Assembly (NCBI RefSeq): GCF_023634845.1
Contig: NZ_JAMLJL010000004.1
Location: 62,001 to 126,000 of the forward strand
Origin: Flavobacterium amniphilum
GTDB lineage: Bacteria; Bacteroidota; Bacteroidia; Flavobacteriales; Flavobacteriaceae
Reading direction: 5' to 3'
DNA: 64,000 nucleotides
The position numbers were made by a program, and so were the translations under genes. Below the pieces are notes generated by a model. That model ran no database searches, had not been told where the DNA came from, and saw nothing but the letters and a program-made list of their open reading frames with translations. Within the stretch, counting starts at the first letter, position 1. Each line of letters opens with the position of its first letter. Positions 8,054 to 16,858 of the stretch are shown here, piece by piece.

Positions 8054-8136
8054 TAATTAGATACTTTAAAGGGATATTAAGTCGGTTGTACTTAGTGTCC
8101 CTTTTATAATTATGAATTATGAGCGACCAGTAACTG

Positions 8137-8762
8137 GTAATTAGTGAAGAGTGATTAGTGACTAGTAATTAGTGACTAGTACCACCTAAAAAGTCTTCGG
8201 TACCACTTAAAAAGTGATTAGTGACTAGTAATTAGTGACTAGTACCACCTAAAAAGTCTTCAGTACCACTTAAAAAGTGATTAGTGACTAGTAATTAGTG
8301 ACTAGTACCACCTAAAAAGTCTTCAGTACCACTTAAAAAGTGATTAGTGACTAGTAATTAGTGACTAGTACCACCTAAAAACTATCGGTACCACTTAAAA
8401 AGTGATTAGTGACTAATAATTAGTGACTAGTACCACCTAAAAAGTCTTCAGTACCACTTAAAAAATATTAGTACCACCTAAAATCTATCAGTACCACTTA
8501 AAAACTACCAGTACCACTTAAAAACTATTAGTACCACTTAAAAACTATTAGTACCACCTAAAAACTATCAGTACCACTTAAAAAGTCTTTGGTACCACCT
8601 AAACAATCATCTGTACCACTTAAAAAGTTATCCGTACCACCTAAAAAGTCTTCGGTACCAGTTAAAAAGTCTTTGGTACCAGCTAAACAACGACCGGTAC
8701 CAGCTAAAGGGTTATCTGTACCATATAAGTAACGATTTGTACCAATAAAAATACGATCTGCA
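8137..8762. repeat. Satellite-like tandem array of 20/21-bp GTACCA units with 63-bp higher-order repeats
   Basis: I count 24 GTACCA occurrences between 8179 and 8739, spaced 20 or 21 bp, or 41-42 bp where an AT-rich block intervenes. The first part is a 63-bp higher-order unit starting at 8179, 8242, 8305 and 8368, then 8430 (one copy 62 bp). Each has GTACCACCTAAAAAGTCTTC, a second GTACCACTTAAAAAGTG, then ATTAGTGACTAGTAATTAGT. From 8451 to 8571 the period is exactly 20 bp; from 8571 to 8759 it is 21 bp, with growing sequence decay to the right. Each unit carries an A-tract close to two helical turns from the next, so the DNA may be curved. No spacers of CRISPR type and no plus-strand ORF. Confidence 0.9.
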
Positions 8763-8772
8763 AAGTCTAAAA

Positions 8773-8803
8773 ATCTAAGAAGTCTAACGATCTAAGAAGT
8801 CTA
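8773..8803 (+). repeat. Short direct repeat ATCTAAGAAGTCTA
   Basis: Two exact 14-bp copies at 8773-8786 and 8790-8803, between the satellite array and the aminotransferase gene. Possibly a decayed continuation of the array or part of the aminotransferase promoter region; TATCTTTA at 8803-8810 is a near match to a -7 element. Confidence 0.5.
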
Positions 8804-8847
8804 TCTTTATAACTTTACAACATTCAAACTAAAATATCTAAACTAAC

Positions 8848-9975
8848 ATGTCTAAACTACCCAACGTAACGGCCAGTATATTTTCGGTGATGTCCCAATT
8901 AGCGAATGAGCACAAGGCCATCAATCTTTCGCAGGGATTCCCGAATTTTCCGGAAGACAAGCGCTTACTGGAGATTTCGGAACGCATTCTGAAAGACAAC
9001 ATCCATCAGTATACACCCATGGCGGGCCTGCCTTCTTTATTGGAGAAGATTGCGCTTCAAACCCAAAAACAGTACAACCGAAACGTTAATCCTGCTACCG
9101 AAATGCTGATTACAACCGGTGCCACACAGGGGATTTATACTGCCATCAATGCATTAGTGGGTCATGGTGATGAGGTGATTATCCTGGACCCGAGTTATGA
9201 CAGTTACGAACCTTCGGTACTGGTAGCTGGCGGAAGACCGGTTAGGATTTCATTGAACGAGGATTACACTCCGGATTTTAACCGTATTGAAGCGGCGATT
9301 TTGGCCAAAACCAAGATGATTGTCATTAACAATCCGCATAACCCCACCGGGAGGATATGGACACTGGCTGATTTTGAAGCTTTGGAACTGATACTCGAAA
9401 AACATCCGGATATTCTTATACTAAGCGATGAGGTGTATGAATACATTACGTTTTCGCAGCCACATATTTCGTTCAATACCCGTGAGAAGTTAAAACACAG
9501 AACCATTATTGCTTCTTCTTTTGGGAAGTCATTGCACGTTACGGGTTGGAAAGTGGGTTACCTGATTGCTCCTGAAAACCTGATGATTGAGATCAAGAAA
9601 GTCCATCAGTTTTTAGTCTTCAGTGTGAACAGTTTTGGTCAACATGCTATTGCGCAATACCTCGACATAGTTGATTTTGACCTTATTTCGAAGATGTACC
9701 GGGAGAAGCGGGATTTGTTCCAATCATTGATCAAAGACAGTCGTTTCGAACTCATGCCCTGCGACGGGACCTACTTTCAGGTGGTGAATTACAAAGCCAT
9801 CAGTGCGGCCAATGATGTGGATTTTGCCAAAGAACTGATTACGAAGCACGGTGTGGCCGCCATACCAATATCTGTATTTTACAACGACGCCACCGACAGG
9901 CAGATGTTACGTTTTTGTTTTGCCAAAACCGATGAGACATTGATTGCCGCAGCAGAAAAACTCAACCGTATATAA
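8848..9975 (+). CDS. PLP-dependent class I/II aminotransferase (methionine aminotransferase-like)
   Basis: A 375-aa fold-type I aminotransferase. Visible motifs: INLSQGFPNFPED near the N-terminus, TTGATQGIYTAINAL (PLP-phosphate loop), NNPHNPTGRIW, LSDEVYEYI (Asp pairing with the pyridine nitrogen, and Tyr) and SSFGKSLHVTGWKVGY with the Schiff-base Lys in FGKS. The C-terminal RFCFAKT contains the carboxylate-binding Arg. The subgroup resembles the E. coli YbdL methionine aminotransferase and kynurenine aminotransferases, so it probably works in methionine or aromatic amino acid turnover; exact substrate is inferred. The gene is monocistronic, between the satellite array and a strong terminator. 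Confidence 0.88.
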   Translation: MSKLPNVTASIFSVMSQLANEHKAINLSQGFPNFPEDKRLLEISERILKDNIHQYTPMAGLPSLLEKIALQTQKQYNRNVNPATEMLITTGATQGIYTAINALVGHGDEVIILDPSYDSYEPSVLVAGGRPVRISLNEDYTPDFNRIEAAILAKTKMIVINNPHNPTGRIWTLADFEALELILEKHPDILILSDEVYEYITFSQPHISFNTREKLKHRTIIASSFGKSLHVTGWKVGYLIAPENLMIEIKKVHQFLVFSVNSFGQHAIAQYLDIVDFDLISKMYREKRDLFQSLIKDSRFELMPCDGTYFQVVNYKAISAANDVDFAKELITKHGVAAIPISVFYNDATDRQMLRFCFAKTDETLIAAAEKLNRI

Positions 9976-9988
9976 CATTCAGCCATAA

Positions 9989-10017
9989 AAAAACACCAAC
10001 TAAATGTTGGTGTTTTT
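9989..10017. terminator. Bidirectional rho-independent terminator
   Basis: AAAAACACCAAC (9989-10000) pairs perfectly with GTTGGTGTTTTT (10006-10017), loop TAAAT. It separates two convergent genes and serves both. Confidence 0.9.
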
Positions 10018-10051
10018 CCGCTGAATTACCGAGGTTAGTATATAGAGAAGG

Positions 10052-13000
10052 TTAGTTTAAAAGTAATTCAGCTAAATTTTGATTTTCTTTTACTGTTCCC
10101 AATTGGATGGTTTGCAGTTTTCGTTCGGTTACGCCGTTTTTGGTTATATAAATTTCCACCATCACGGTAGCCGGACCGTCTTCACTAATTGAACTCTCTC
10201 CATAATAATTTGTTTTGATCAGGTATTTCCCTTTCAGGGGATTACGCAGCAAATACTGTTCCGGTCCGTACCCTTGCGTAAAATCTTTTGAGAACCTTGC
10301 TCCTATTTCAGTATCCGTGTGCCCGTAGTAACACTCCTCGCCTGTTGGTTCAATCACATGCAGGTCGATATCCTTATCTATTTGGTTCCAGTTGAGGATA
10401 ATCCTAACGGCAACCGGCATGGGTTTCAGGTATTTTTTATCGAAATCACCAATGTTAATGCCAGGATGTTCAGCCAGCAAACGGTTAATATCCATCAGGA
10501 TAATGTCTTCAACCCCTGCATATTGACCGCTCATATTAGCAAAATAATTTGTTTCCAAAGCCTTAACCAATTCGTCGAAAGCCGCCTGATACTTTTTGTT
10601 ATCTTCCAGTACCAAAGCCAGATCCCTGTGGCTTTGCGGTTCATGTTCTCTCCATTTAGCTACTTGACCTGCGGTATACAATGCCTCTTCGTATGCCTCC
10701 CACTGACGCAACTGATAGGTTAACGATTTATACAATTGATGGTTTTCCAAGCCTAAGTCGGCTATATTACTCAAAATCAACAGCCCTTTTTGCTTATCTC
10801 CTTTATTATAGAAGAAATTAGCCACATCAAAATAGAAAGCCGGATTGTTAAACTGTTCTTCGCGCAACTGCAAATACAAAGCATATTGTTTATCAGCCGG
10901 AGCTGCTTCAAGCGCTTTTAAATAGATACGGTCAGGATTCCAGCCTTCCGTTTTTACACCATCGGTTGTGGTAAAATCATGTGTGGCCCAATTACTAATT
11001 GTATCAGTGTGAGACAGCCTATTAGGTATTTCCCTTTGTCTTGTCTCTCGTGTTTCAGGACGACCATCAGGTGTATAGTTTCTTCCTTGATTAATAGCTA
11101 CACCAGACACTTTACCTTCTAATTGACGAACTGCTTCAGACTTATTACTGTTTTTGTCTCCGTCTCTGAACTCAACGGATTCTGTAACAACACGCGGATT
11201 TACGAATTTGACTTCGTCGACTTCGGCAGCGCTGATTTGTTTATCTTTAATTTCTTCGGTAGTTTTTATTTCTTCAGTTGCGACTGCTGTAGTGGAAGAA
11301 ACCACACTTCTCCTTCTTGCTACTCCTTCTGATTGACTCATCTGTTCTCTTCCGTAATCCGGCTCAGTAACTTCTCTATCGACACCATTCGTTGGCCTGT
11401 CAATCATAACACCATCTTTCCTATTGGGTTTCCCCTTTTTAACGATTGGCTTGACATATTTTATGTCTTTATTCCACCAAACGTTCAATTCCCCATGATA
11501 TCGCTCTACATTTTCCCAATTACTTTTCTTTTCAGCCAGTCTGTTCTCCTGGCTTTGCTTCTGGATCTTATCAAATTCGGCCCTTAACGCGGCAGGCGGT
11601 ACTATATCATATTGTATGTAATCGTTGATATCCTCCAAAACAATCAGTGAAGTGTTCTTGGTTACGATACCGTACTTTTTACCCATGGTTTCGATTTCTT
11701 CCGCATTCTTTTTATACTGGATTTCCAGGTTGGCAATCTTTTTTTGAGCCCAAAGTCTCTCGATATTTACTTCTGCTGCCTGTTGTGTTTTGGCATCCAA
11801 AACGATTTTCTTTTCAGAAACCGGTTTATCATTATACCCGAAAAGCAATACTACTTCATTTTGTTCTTTCAGTGAAATCCCCGAAAAACTGAAGTTCCCC
11901 GAAACAGTTGTTCCGGCCATCGGATATAGATCAGTTACCATATAATTTTCCTTGATTCCTAAAAACTTAAGACTTTGGTACGCTAATTTATCCAAAGCTT
12001 TTGTCGCATCAAGCTCATTCAGGTTAATAAAATCCCCTCCTGATTTCATGGCGGTATAATTTAAAAAAGCATAATCGGCTGAAGGCAATGAAGTAACTGT
12101 ATAAACAGGCTTTTTGGTTTTGTCCAAAAGATTATCACTCAGCGAAGAAAGTCCGTCACTGAAAAACAGGTACTCATCCTGACCTGTCAAATCAATTTTT
12201 GAATAACGGGTCCCACCATCATATTGGGTATTTTCCAATTGCGACTTCAATTCGGTCCAATCACCGTTAAACACGTTATAAACCTTCCCTTTTTCAAAAT
12301 TGTAATTCAGCAGGTACAACGCAACCTGAACATTCTTCAGTTGTTTGAAGTAAGCATCCAATACCTGCAATTCTTTCTTAATATCCCTGTTTTTACAGCT
12401 TAACGAATTATCCCACACCAAACCGATTGATACCGGTGCTTTCTTTTGTATTTTACTACTCTCAACCGTAGTACTTCCATAAAAATAATGTTGCCCTTTC
12501 ACAGATTGAACCAAAGTACTTGGAATTTCTTCCCGGATTGGAATTTTAATCCACATCTTTTCTGTTGGCTTATAATTCTTCTTTTTAACAGAAGCGGTAA
12601 ACGATTTGACCCATTGTGGATCTTCTGACTTTTCAAAAGAAGAAAGAGAACCTGACTCTTCCTCTATTGAAGGTTTTGACGTTGATCCTGTCACATTGAT
12701 GACCAATTCAAATTCATCCAGTTTTTTTGGATAACGGCTTACCAACTGATAACCCAGATTCTTTTTGTCAAAACCGGTCAATTCCTGTTCGTAACCGATT
12801 ATTATAATCCGCTCCTTTCCCTGAACGATTGGATAAATACGGGTTTTAAAATTATTCCCTTCAACCTTTTCAAGCAAACCGGGATCTACATTTCTGTGTT
12901 CAATAGCTTCAAAAACCTGTTTTCCTTTGCTTTTATTCACCGGAACTGCTTCGCGCATTTCCCCGTTTATATCCAAGGCATACCTTGAAACCGAAACCCC

Positions 13001-13225
13001 TTCGGGAAGTGGAAAAAGCAACTCAGCCTCCATTTGACGGGAACCTGAATTAGTGAAATGCATTTCTGCGGTGGTGTAAGCGATATTTCCCGCTACATTC
13101 ACTTTCACATACATTTTGTTCATCCGCACTTGGGCAGAATCCGCTCCTTTTATATTCAATTGCGGACTCTGGGCCTGTACATGGACCATAACAAGCAAAC
13201 AGAAAGAAAACAATAATTTTTTCAT
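10052..13225 (-). CDS. Secreted VIT / von Willebrand A / TPR / DUF2135 protein
   Basis: A 1057-aa exported protein. The ATG at 13225 gives a clean signal peptide (MKKLLFSFCLLVMVHVQAQ), so the 16 upstream in-frame codons are omitted. Order: VIT domain (about 20-150; HFTNSGSRQMEAELLFPLPEG), VWA domain (about 265-420) with metal-site DNSLS and FFSDGLSSLSD, a long acidic/Arg-rich linker, a short stretch VRQLEGKVSGVAINQG that looks like a SusC-type plug motif (about 690-710), TPR-like helices (about 790-900), and a C-terminal DUF2135 domain (NWNQIDKDIDLHVIEPTGEECYYGH). VIT-VWA proteins are modelled on inter-alpha-trypsin inhibitor heavy chains; the bacterial role is unknown. Monocistronic. Confidence 0.88.
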   Translation of the reverse strand: MKKLLFSFCLLVMVHVQAQSPQLNIKGADSAQVRMNKMYVKVNVAGNIAYTTAEMHFTNSGSRQMEAELLFPLPEGVSVSRYALDINGEMREAVPVNKSKGKQVFEAIEHRNVDPGLLEKVEGNNFKTRIYPIVQGKERIIIIGYEQELTGFDKKNLGYQLVSRYPKKLDEFELVINVTGSTSKPSIEEESGSLSSFEKSEDPQWVKSFTASVKKKNYKPTEKMWIKIPIREEIPSTLVQSVKGQHYFYGSTTVESSKIQKKAPVSIGLVWDNSLSCKNRDIKKELQVLDAYFKQLKNVQVALYLLNYNFEKGKVYNVFNGDWTELKSQLENTQYDGGTRYSKIDLTGQDEYLFFSDGLSSLSDNLLDKTKKPVYTVTSLPSADYAFLNYTAMKSGGDFINLNELDATKALDKLAYQSLKFLGIKENYMVTDLYPMAGTTVSGNFSFSGISLKEQNEVVLLFGYNDKPVSEKKIVLDAKTQQAAEVNIERLWAQKKIANLEIQYKKNAEEIETMGKKYGIVTKNTSLIVLEDINDYIQYDIVPPAALRAEFDKIQKQSQENRLAEKKSNWENVERYHGELNVWWNKDIKYVKPIVKKGKPNRKDGVMIDRPTNGVDREVTEPDYGREQMSQSEGVARRRSVVSSTTAVATEEIKTTEEIKDKQISAAEVDEVKFVNPRVVTESVEFRDGDKNSNKSEAVRQLEGKVSGVAINQGRNYTPDGRPETRETRQREIPNRLSHTDTISNWATHDFTTTDGVKTEGWNPDRIYLKALEAAPADKQYALYLQLREEQFNNPAFYFDVANFFYNKGDKQKGLLILSNIADLGLENHQLYKSLTYQLRQWEAYEEALYTAGQVAKWREHEPQSHRDLALVLEDNKKYQAAFDELVKALETNYFANMSGQYAGVEDIILMDINRLLAEHPGINIGDFDKKYLKPMPVAVRIILNWNQIDKDIDLHVIEPTGEECYYGHTDTEIGARFSKDFTQGYGPEQYLLRNPLKGKYLIKTNYYGESSISEDGPATVMVEIYITKNGVTERKLQTIQLGTVKENQNLAELLLN

Positions 13226-13375
13226 AGATTTAATAGCGGGGTTATAATTAAGTAAGAGTACAATTACCGACAAAAGGTTGGAATTGCATAATAAATTTCC
13301 AACTTTTATTATTTCCTAAAATCACAGAGGTTACAATCATAACTCCTTTTAGCTCACAAACACTGATAATTTTAG

Positions 13376-13383
13376 TAACTTTA
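13376..13383 (+). promoter_or_regulatory. Probable -7 element of the SDR gene
   Basis: TAACTTTA differs from TAnnTTTG only in the last base. The same variant in the context TAACTTTACG occurs upstream of the small gene at 56609. Confidence 0.35.
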
Positions 13384-13408
13384 CGTTACATCTAAAAAAC
13401 AAAGGACT

Positions 13409-14290
13409 ATGAATTTATCAGCAAAAATGCTGCGTGACAATGCACTGGCAGACAAAGTAATTGTGGTAACCGGTGGTGGAAGCGGTTTAGGAAAAGCCAT
13501 GACCAAATATTTTATGGAATTGGGTGCCAAAGTAGCCATTACTTCCCGTGATCTGGACAAACTGCAAACGACTGCACAGGAACTCGAAACCGAAACCAAC
13601 GGAAAATGCCTTGCCTTACAATGCGACGTTCGTCATTATGATCAGGTAGAATCCATGCTTGAAAATGTTTTGGCAGCATACGGCAAAGTAGATGTTTTAC
13701 TGAACAATGCTGCAGGGAATTTCATCTCCCCGACTGAACGATTGTCGGCTAATGCATGGGATACCATTATTGACATCGTATTGAAAGGTTCCAAAAACTG
13801 CACACTTGCTTTTGGAAAGCACTGGATCGATAAAAAACAAACCAATACTAACATCCTGAATATTGTTACCACTTATGCCTGGACCGGATCTGCTTATGTT
13901 GTTCCGAGTGCTACGGCCAAAGCCGGTGTACTGGCCATGACCCGAAGCTTAGCCGTGGAATGGGCAAAATACGGCATCAGAACCAATGCCATCGCTCCAG
14001 GACCATTTCCTACCAAAGGCGCCTGGGACCGTTTACTTCCCGGTGATTTAAAAGACAAATTTGACTTGGCCAAGAAAGTGCCTTTGAAGCGTGTGGGCGA
14101 TCATCAGGAACTAGCTAATTTAGCTGCTTATTTAGTATCTGATTTTTCAGCTTATGTAAACGGAGAGGTGATTACTATCGACGGGGGCGAATGGCTACAG
14201 GGAGCAGGCCAATTCAATTTACTGGAGGCAATTCCAACCGAACTTTGGGACATGCTTGAAGCCATGATCAAATCTAAAGGCAATAAATAA
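13409..14290 (+). CDS. SDR oxidoreductase, 2,4-dienoyl-CoA reductase-like
   Basis: A 293-aa Rossmann-fold short-chain dehydrogenase. The cofactor loop is TGGGSGLGKAM and the NNAAGNF motif follows. The usual YxxxK is replaced by SATAKAGVLAMTRSLAVEW, where Lys is kept but Tyr is not; this is the pattern of the mitochondrial/peroxisomal-type 2,4-dienoyl-CoA reductases, as is APGPFPTKGAWDRL. Such enzymes reduce 2,4-dienoyl-CoA with NADPH during beta-oxidation of unsaturated fatty acids. No other beta-oxidation gene is nearby, so the assignment rests on the motif alone. Confidence 0.78.
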   Translation: MNLSAKMLRDNALADKVIVVTGGGSGLGKAMTKYFMELGAKVAITSRDLDKLQTTAQELETETNGKCLALQCDVRHYDQVESMLENVLAAYGKVDVLLNNAAGNFISPTERLSANAWDTIIDIVLKGSKNCTLAFGKHWIDKKQTNTNILNIVTTYAWTGSAYVVPSATAKAGVLAMTRSLAVEWAKYGIRTNAIAPGPFPTKGAWDRLLPGDLKDKFDLAKKVPLKRVGDHQELANLAAYLVSDFSAYVNGEVITIDGGEWLQGAGQFNLLEAIPTELWDMLEAMIKSKGNK

Positions 14291-14348
14291 TAAGCATAAA
14301 AATTTAACGTTTTTACAACTTAAAAGACTGTAAACTGCGACTATAAAA

Positions 14349-14370
14349 GAGCCTGTCAAACGACAGGCTC
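14349..14370 (+). terminator. Hairpin downstream of the SDR gene
   Basis: GAGCCTGTC (14349-14357) pairs with GACAGGCTC (14362-14370), loop AAAC. GC-rich stem, but the following AAAGTTTGTT is only moderately T-rich. Confidence 0.65.
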
Positions 14371-14453
14371 AAAGTTTGTTAAATTGTTAACAAAATACAT
14401 TTTCATATACCATAAATAGTTGTATTTTTACGGCTCAAAATTTCAAAAATCAA

Positions 14454-15218
14454 ATGGGCAAAATCATCGCAATTGCTAATCAGAAAGGTGGCGTTGGAAA
14501 AACAACCACTTCTATCAATTTAGCGGCCGCTTTAGGTGTTTTAGAAAAAAAAGTATTACTAATTGATGCTGATCCTCAGGCCAATGCCACTTCAGGATTG
14601 GGTATCGATGTGGAATCAGTCGAAACAGGTACCTACCAAATCTTAGAACATAGTAATACTCCGGAAGAAACAATCATCACCAGTTCAGCACCTAATGTAG
14701 ATGTTATTCCTGCACATATTGACCTTGTTGCTATCGAAATCGAATTGGTCGACAAAGAAAACCGCGAATACATGCTTAAAAAGTCATTGGAAAGCGTGGT
14801 GGACAAATACGACTATATCATCATCGATTGTGCTCCGTCATTAGGATTATTGACACTTAATGCATTAACTGCAGCTAACAGTGTGGTAATTCCAATCCAG
14901 TGTGAATACTTTGCATTGGAAGGTTTAGGAAAATTATTGAATACTATCAAAAGTGTCCAAAAAATCCATAACCCTGAATTAGACATCGAAGGTTTATTGC
15001 TAACCATGTACGATTCACGTTTACGTTTATCAAATCAGGTAGTGGAAGAAGTACAGAAACACTTCAACAACATGGTTTTTGAAACCGTAATACAAAGAAA
15101 TATTAAACTAAGTGAAGCACCTAGTTACGGAGAAAGCATCATCAATTATGACGCAACCAGCAAAGGAGCAACTAATTATTTACACTTAGCAGAAGAAATC
15201 ATAAAGAAAAACAGTTAA
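14454..15218 (+). CDS. parA: ParA/Soj chromosome partitioning ATPase
   Basis: A 254-aa deviant Walker-type ATPase that works with ParB in origin segregation. Motifs: KGGVGKTTTSINLA (deviant Walker A, residues about 10-23), LLIDADPQANATSG (Walker A'), and YIIIDCAPSLGLLTLNAL (Walker B). Length is typical of chromosomal ParA. It starts an apparent operon parA-parB-DUF5683-58 aa ORF-dapB-lepB with very short gaps. TATTTTTA at 14423-14430 is a possible weak -7 element. Confidence 0.97.
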   Translation: MGKIIAIANQKGGVGKTTTSINLAAALGVLEKKVLLIDADPQANATSGLGIDVESVETGTYQILEHSNTPEETIITSSAPNVDVIPAHIDLVAIEIELVDKENREYMLKKSLESVVDKYDYIIIDCAPSLGLLTLNALTAANSVVIPIQCEYFALEGLGKLLNTIKSVQKIHNPELDIEGLLLTMYDSRLRLSNQVVEEVQKHFNNMVFETVIQRNIKLSEAPSYGESIINYDATSKGATNYLHLAEEIIKKNS

Positions 15219-15226
15219 TAGAGAAT

Positions 15227-16123
15227 ATGGCATTGGCAAAAAAACAAGCAATGGGACGTGGATTATCGGCGTTATTAAAAGATCCTGAAAACGACATCAA
15301 ATCAGTATCGGATAAAAACGCAGATAAGGTAGTAGGAAATATCATTGAATTAGAGATTGAGGCAATTGAAATCAATCCTTTTCAGCCAAGAACCAACTTT
15401 AACGAAGAATCTTTACAGGAATTAGCCACTTCAATCCGTGAACTTGGAGTTATCCAGCCCATCACGGTGCGTAAGATGGACTTCAATAAATACCAGTTAA
15501 TTTCAGGGGAACGCCGTTTACGCGCCTCTAAAATTGTTGGTTTAAAAACCGTTCCTGCTTACATCCGTTTAGCAGACGACAACGAATCACTGACAATGGC
15601 GTTAGTGGAAAATATCCAACGCCATGACTTAGACCCAATTGAAATTGCATTATCATACCAACGTTTAATGGATGAAATCCAATTAACACAAGAGCAGGTA
15701 AGCGACCGCGTAGGAAAAAAACGTTCTACCGTTGCCAACTATATGCGCTTACTAAAATTAGATCCAATCATTCAAACGGGAATCCGTGACGGATTCATTT
15801 CAATGGGACACGGGCGTGCCATCATCAATGTTGACAATCACGATGTACAGACAGATATTTACCAAAAAATCGTAAGCCAGAATTTATCGGTTCGCGAAAC
15901 AGAAGCATTGGTAAAAGCCTATCACGAAGGCACTCCTGATAAACCGACTGCAAAAACAACCGCTGTTGCGTTTGAAGTCGCCAATGATGATCAGGAAGTA
16001 TTCAATAGCTACTTCGGAACAAAAATCGACGTAAAAATTGCTGCTAACGGCAAGGGTAAAATTACAATTCCATTCAAATCGGAAGAGGATTTCAACAGAA
16101 TCATCAAATTGATCAAAAGTTAG
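15227..16123 (+). CDS. parB: ParB/Spo0J centromere-binding CTPase
   Basis: A 298-aa partner of ParA, starting 8 nt after parA. The N-terminal ParB/sulfiredoxin domain carries the CTP-binding GERRLRASK motif and ENIQRHDLDPIE. The central helix-turn-helix (TQEQVSDRVGKKRSTVANYMRLL) binds parS. The C-terminal domain ends FKSEEDFNRIIKLIKS. AKKQAMGRGLSALL at the N-terminus is the ParA-interacting peptide. I did not find a full parS palindrome nearby. Confidence 0.97.
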   Translation: MALAKKQAMGRGLSALLKDPENDIKSVSDKNADKVVGNIIELEIEAIEINPFQPRTNFNEESLQELATSIRELGVIQPITVRKMDFNKYQLISGERRLRASKIVGLKTVPAYIRLADDNESLTMALVENIQRHDLDPIEIALSYQRLMDEIQLTQEQVSDRVGKKRSTVANYMRLLKLDPIIQTGIRDGFISMGHGRAIINVDNHDVQTDIYQKIVSQNLSVRETEALVKAYHEGTPDKPTAKTTAVAFEVANDDQEVFNSYFGTKIDVKIAANGKGKITIPFKSEEDFNRIIKLIKS

Positions 16124-16680
16124 TGAAATATTGGTTTTACATACTGATTTTCTGCACACTATCTGGTAATTTTTCCGGTTTTGGTCAGGAAGAACTCAAT
16201 CTGAAAGCTACTGATACTGTTGAAACAAAAATCAACCCTTTAGCACCTTCAAAGGCCGCTTTTTTCTCTGCAGTATTTCCCGGAATGGGACAGGTTTACA
16301 ATAAAAAATACTGGAAAGCCCCAATCGTATGGGGCGCCATGGGAGCCGGTATTTATGCTTATTCCTGGAATAAAAAGAAATACGACGGTTACCGTACCGA
16401 ATACAAAAAAAGACTGGCCAATGATCCTGATCTAAATCCTGATTACGAACGTTTGAGCAATTCCCAGTTAATTGACGCACAGAAATACCATCAGCGAAAT
16501 AAAGATTTATCACTTTTGGTGACAGTGGCAATATATGCACTGAATATCATTGATGCCAATGTTGATTCCCATCTGAAACAATTCAACGTAAACGGAAAAC
16601 TGACCGTTAAACCTGAAATCCAACAGAATGAGTTTACCTACAAACAAAACGTAGGCTTAAGTTTAAACTACCGGTTTTAA
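16123..16680 (+). CDS. DUF5683 membrane protein
   Basis: A 185-aa protein with an N-terminal signal-like segment (WFYILIFCTLSGNFSGFGQ) and the DUF5683 core LAPSKAAFFSAVFPGMGQVYNKKYWKAPIVWGAMGAG, which forms two hydrophobic segments. The GTG start shares one base with the parB TAG stop, so translation is coupled. The gene sits in this same place in many Flavobacteriia, between parB and dapB. Function is unknown; a cell-envelope role is suggested by the neighbours. Confidence 0.85.
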   Translation: MKYWFYILIFCTLSGNFSGFGQEELNLKATDTVETKINPLAPSKAAFFSAVFPGMGQVYNKKYWKAPIVWGAMGAGIYAYSWNKKKYDGYRTEYKKRLANDPDLNPDYERLSNSQLIDAQKYHQRNKDLSLLVTVAIYALNIIDANVDSHLKQFNVNGKLTVKPEIQQNEFTYKQNVGLSLNYRF

Positions 16681-16681
16681 A

Positions 16682-16858
16682 ATGAAAAAAAACAAGATTA
16701 TCATTCTTTCAATTCTATTGCTTGCTGCAACCGGAAGATACTTCATTCAGGACCATACAAGCATAAGAACGGTTGATTTCATACAGATATTCACAATGGG
16801 ATTACTGTTCGGATTATTGAGCTTATCACTTCTAAAAAAAATCAAAAACAAAGAATAA
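16682..16858 (+). CDS. 58-aa two-helix membrane protein in the par-dapB operon
   Basis: Below the usual ORF cut-off but convincing: ATG one base after the DUF5683 stop, stop TAA overlapping the dapB ATG (TAATG). The 58 residues form a lysine-rich N-terminus, a hydrophobic helix (IIILSILLLAAT), a short polar loop, a second helix (FTMGLLFGLLSLSLL) and a basic tail. No family recognised. Tight packing on both sides argues for real translation and for coupling into dapB. Confidence 0.75.
   Translation: MKKNKIIILSILLLAATGRYFIQDHTSIRTVDFIQIFTMGLLFGLLSLSLLKKIKNKE

Noticed and set aside
8137..8762. Possible CRISPR array
   Set aside because: The intervals between GTACCA units are themselves repeats of near-identical sequence and 20-21 bp in period; there are no unique 30-40 bp spacers and no cas genes.
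10319..12628. Several plus-strand ORFs opposite the VIT/VWA gene
   Set aside because: All are antisense to one continuous 1057-codon gene with a signal peptide and known domains.
14290..16200. parS site near parAB
   Set aside because: I looked for TGTTTCACGTGAAACA-like palindromes and found none; CACGTG hits at about 31947 and 32629 lie in coding sequence and are poor matches.
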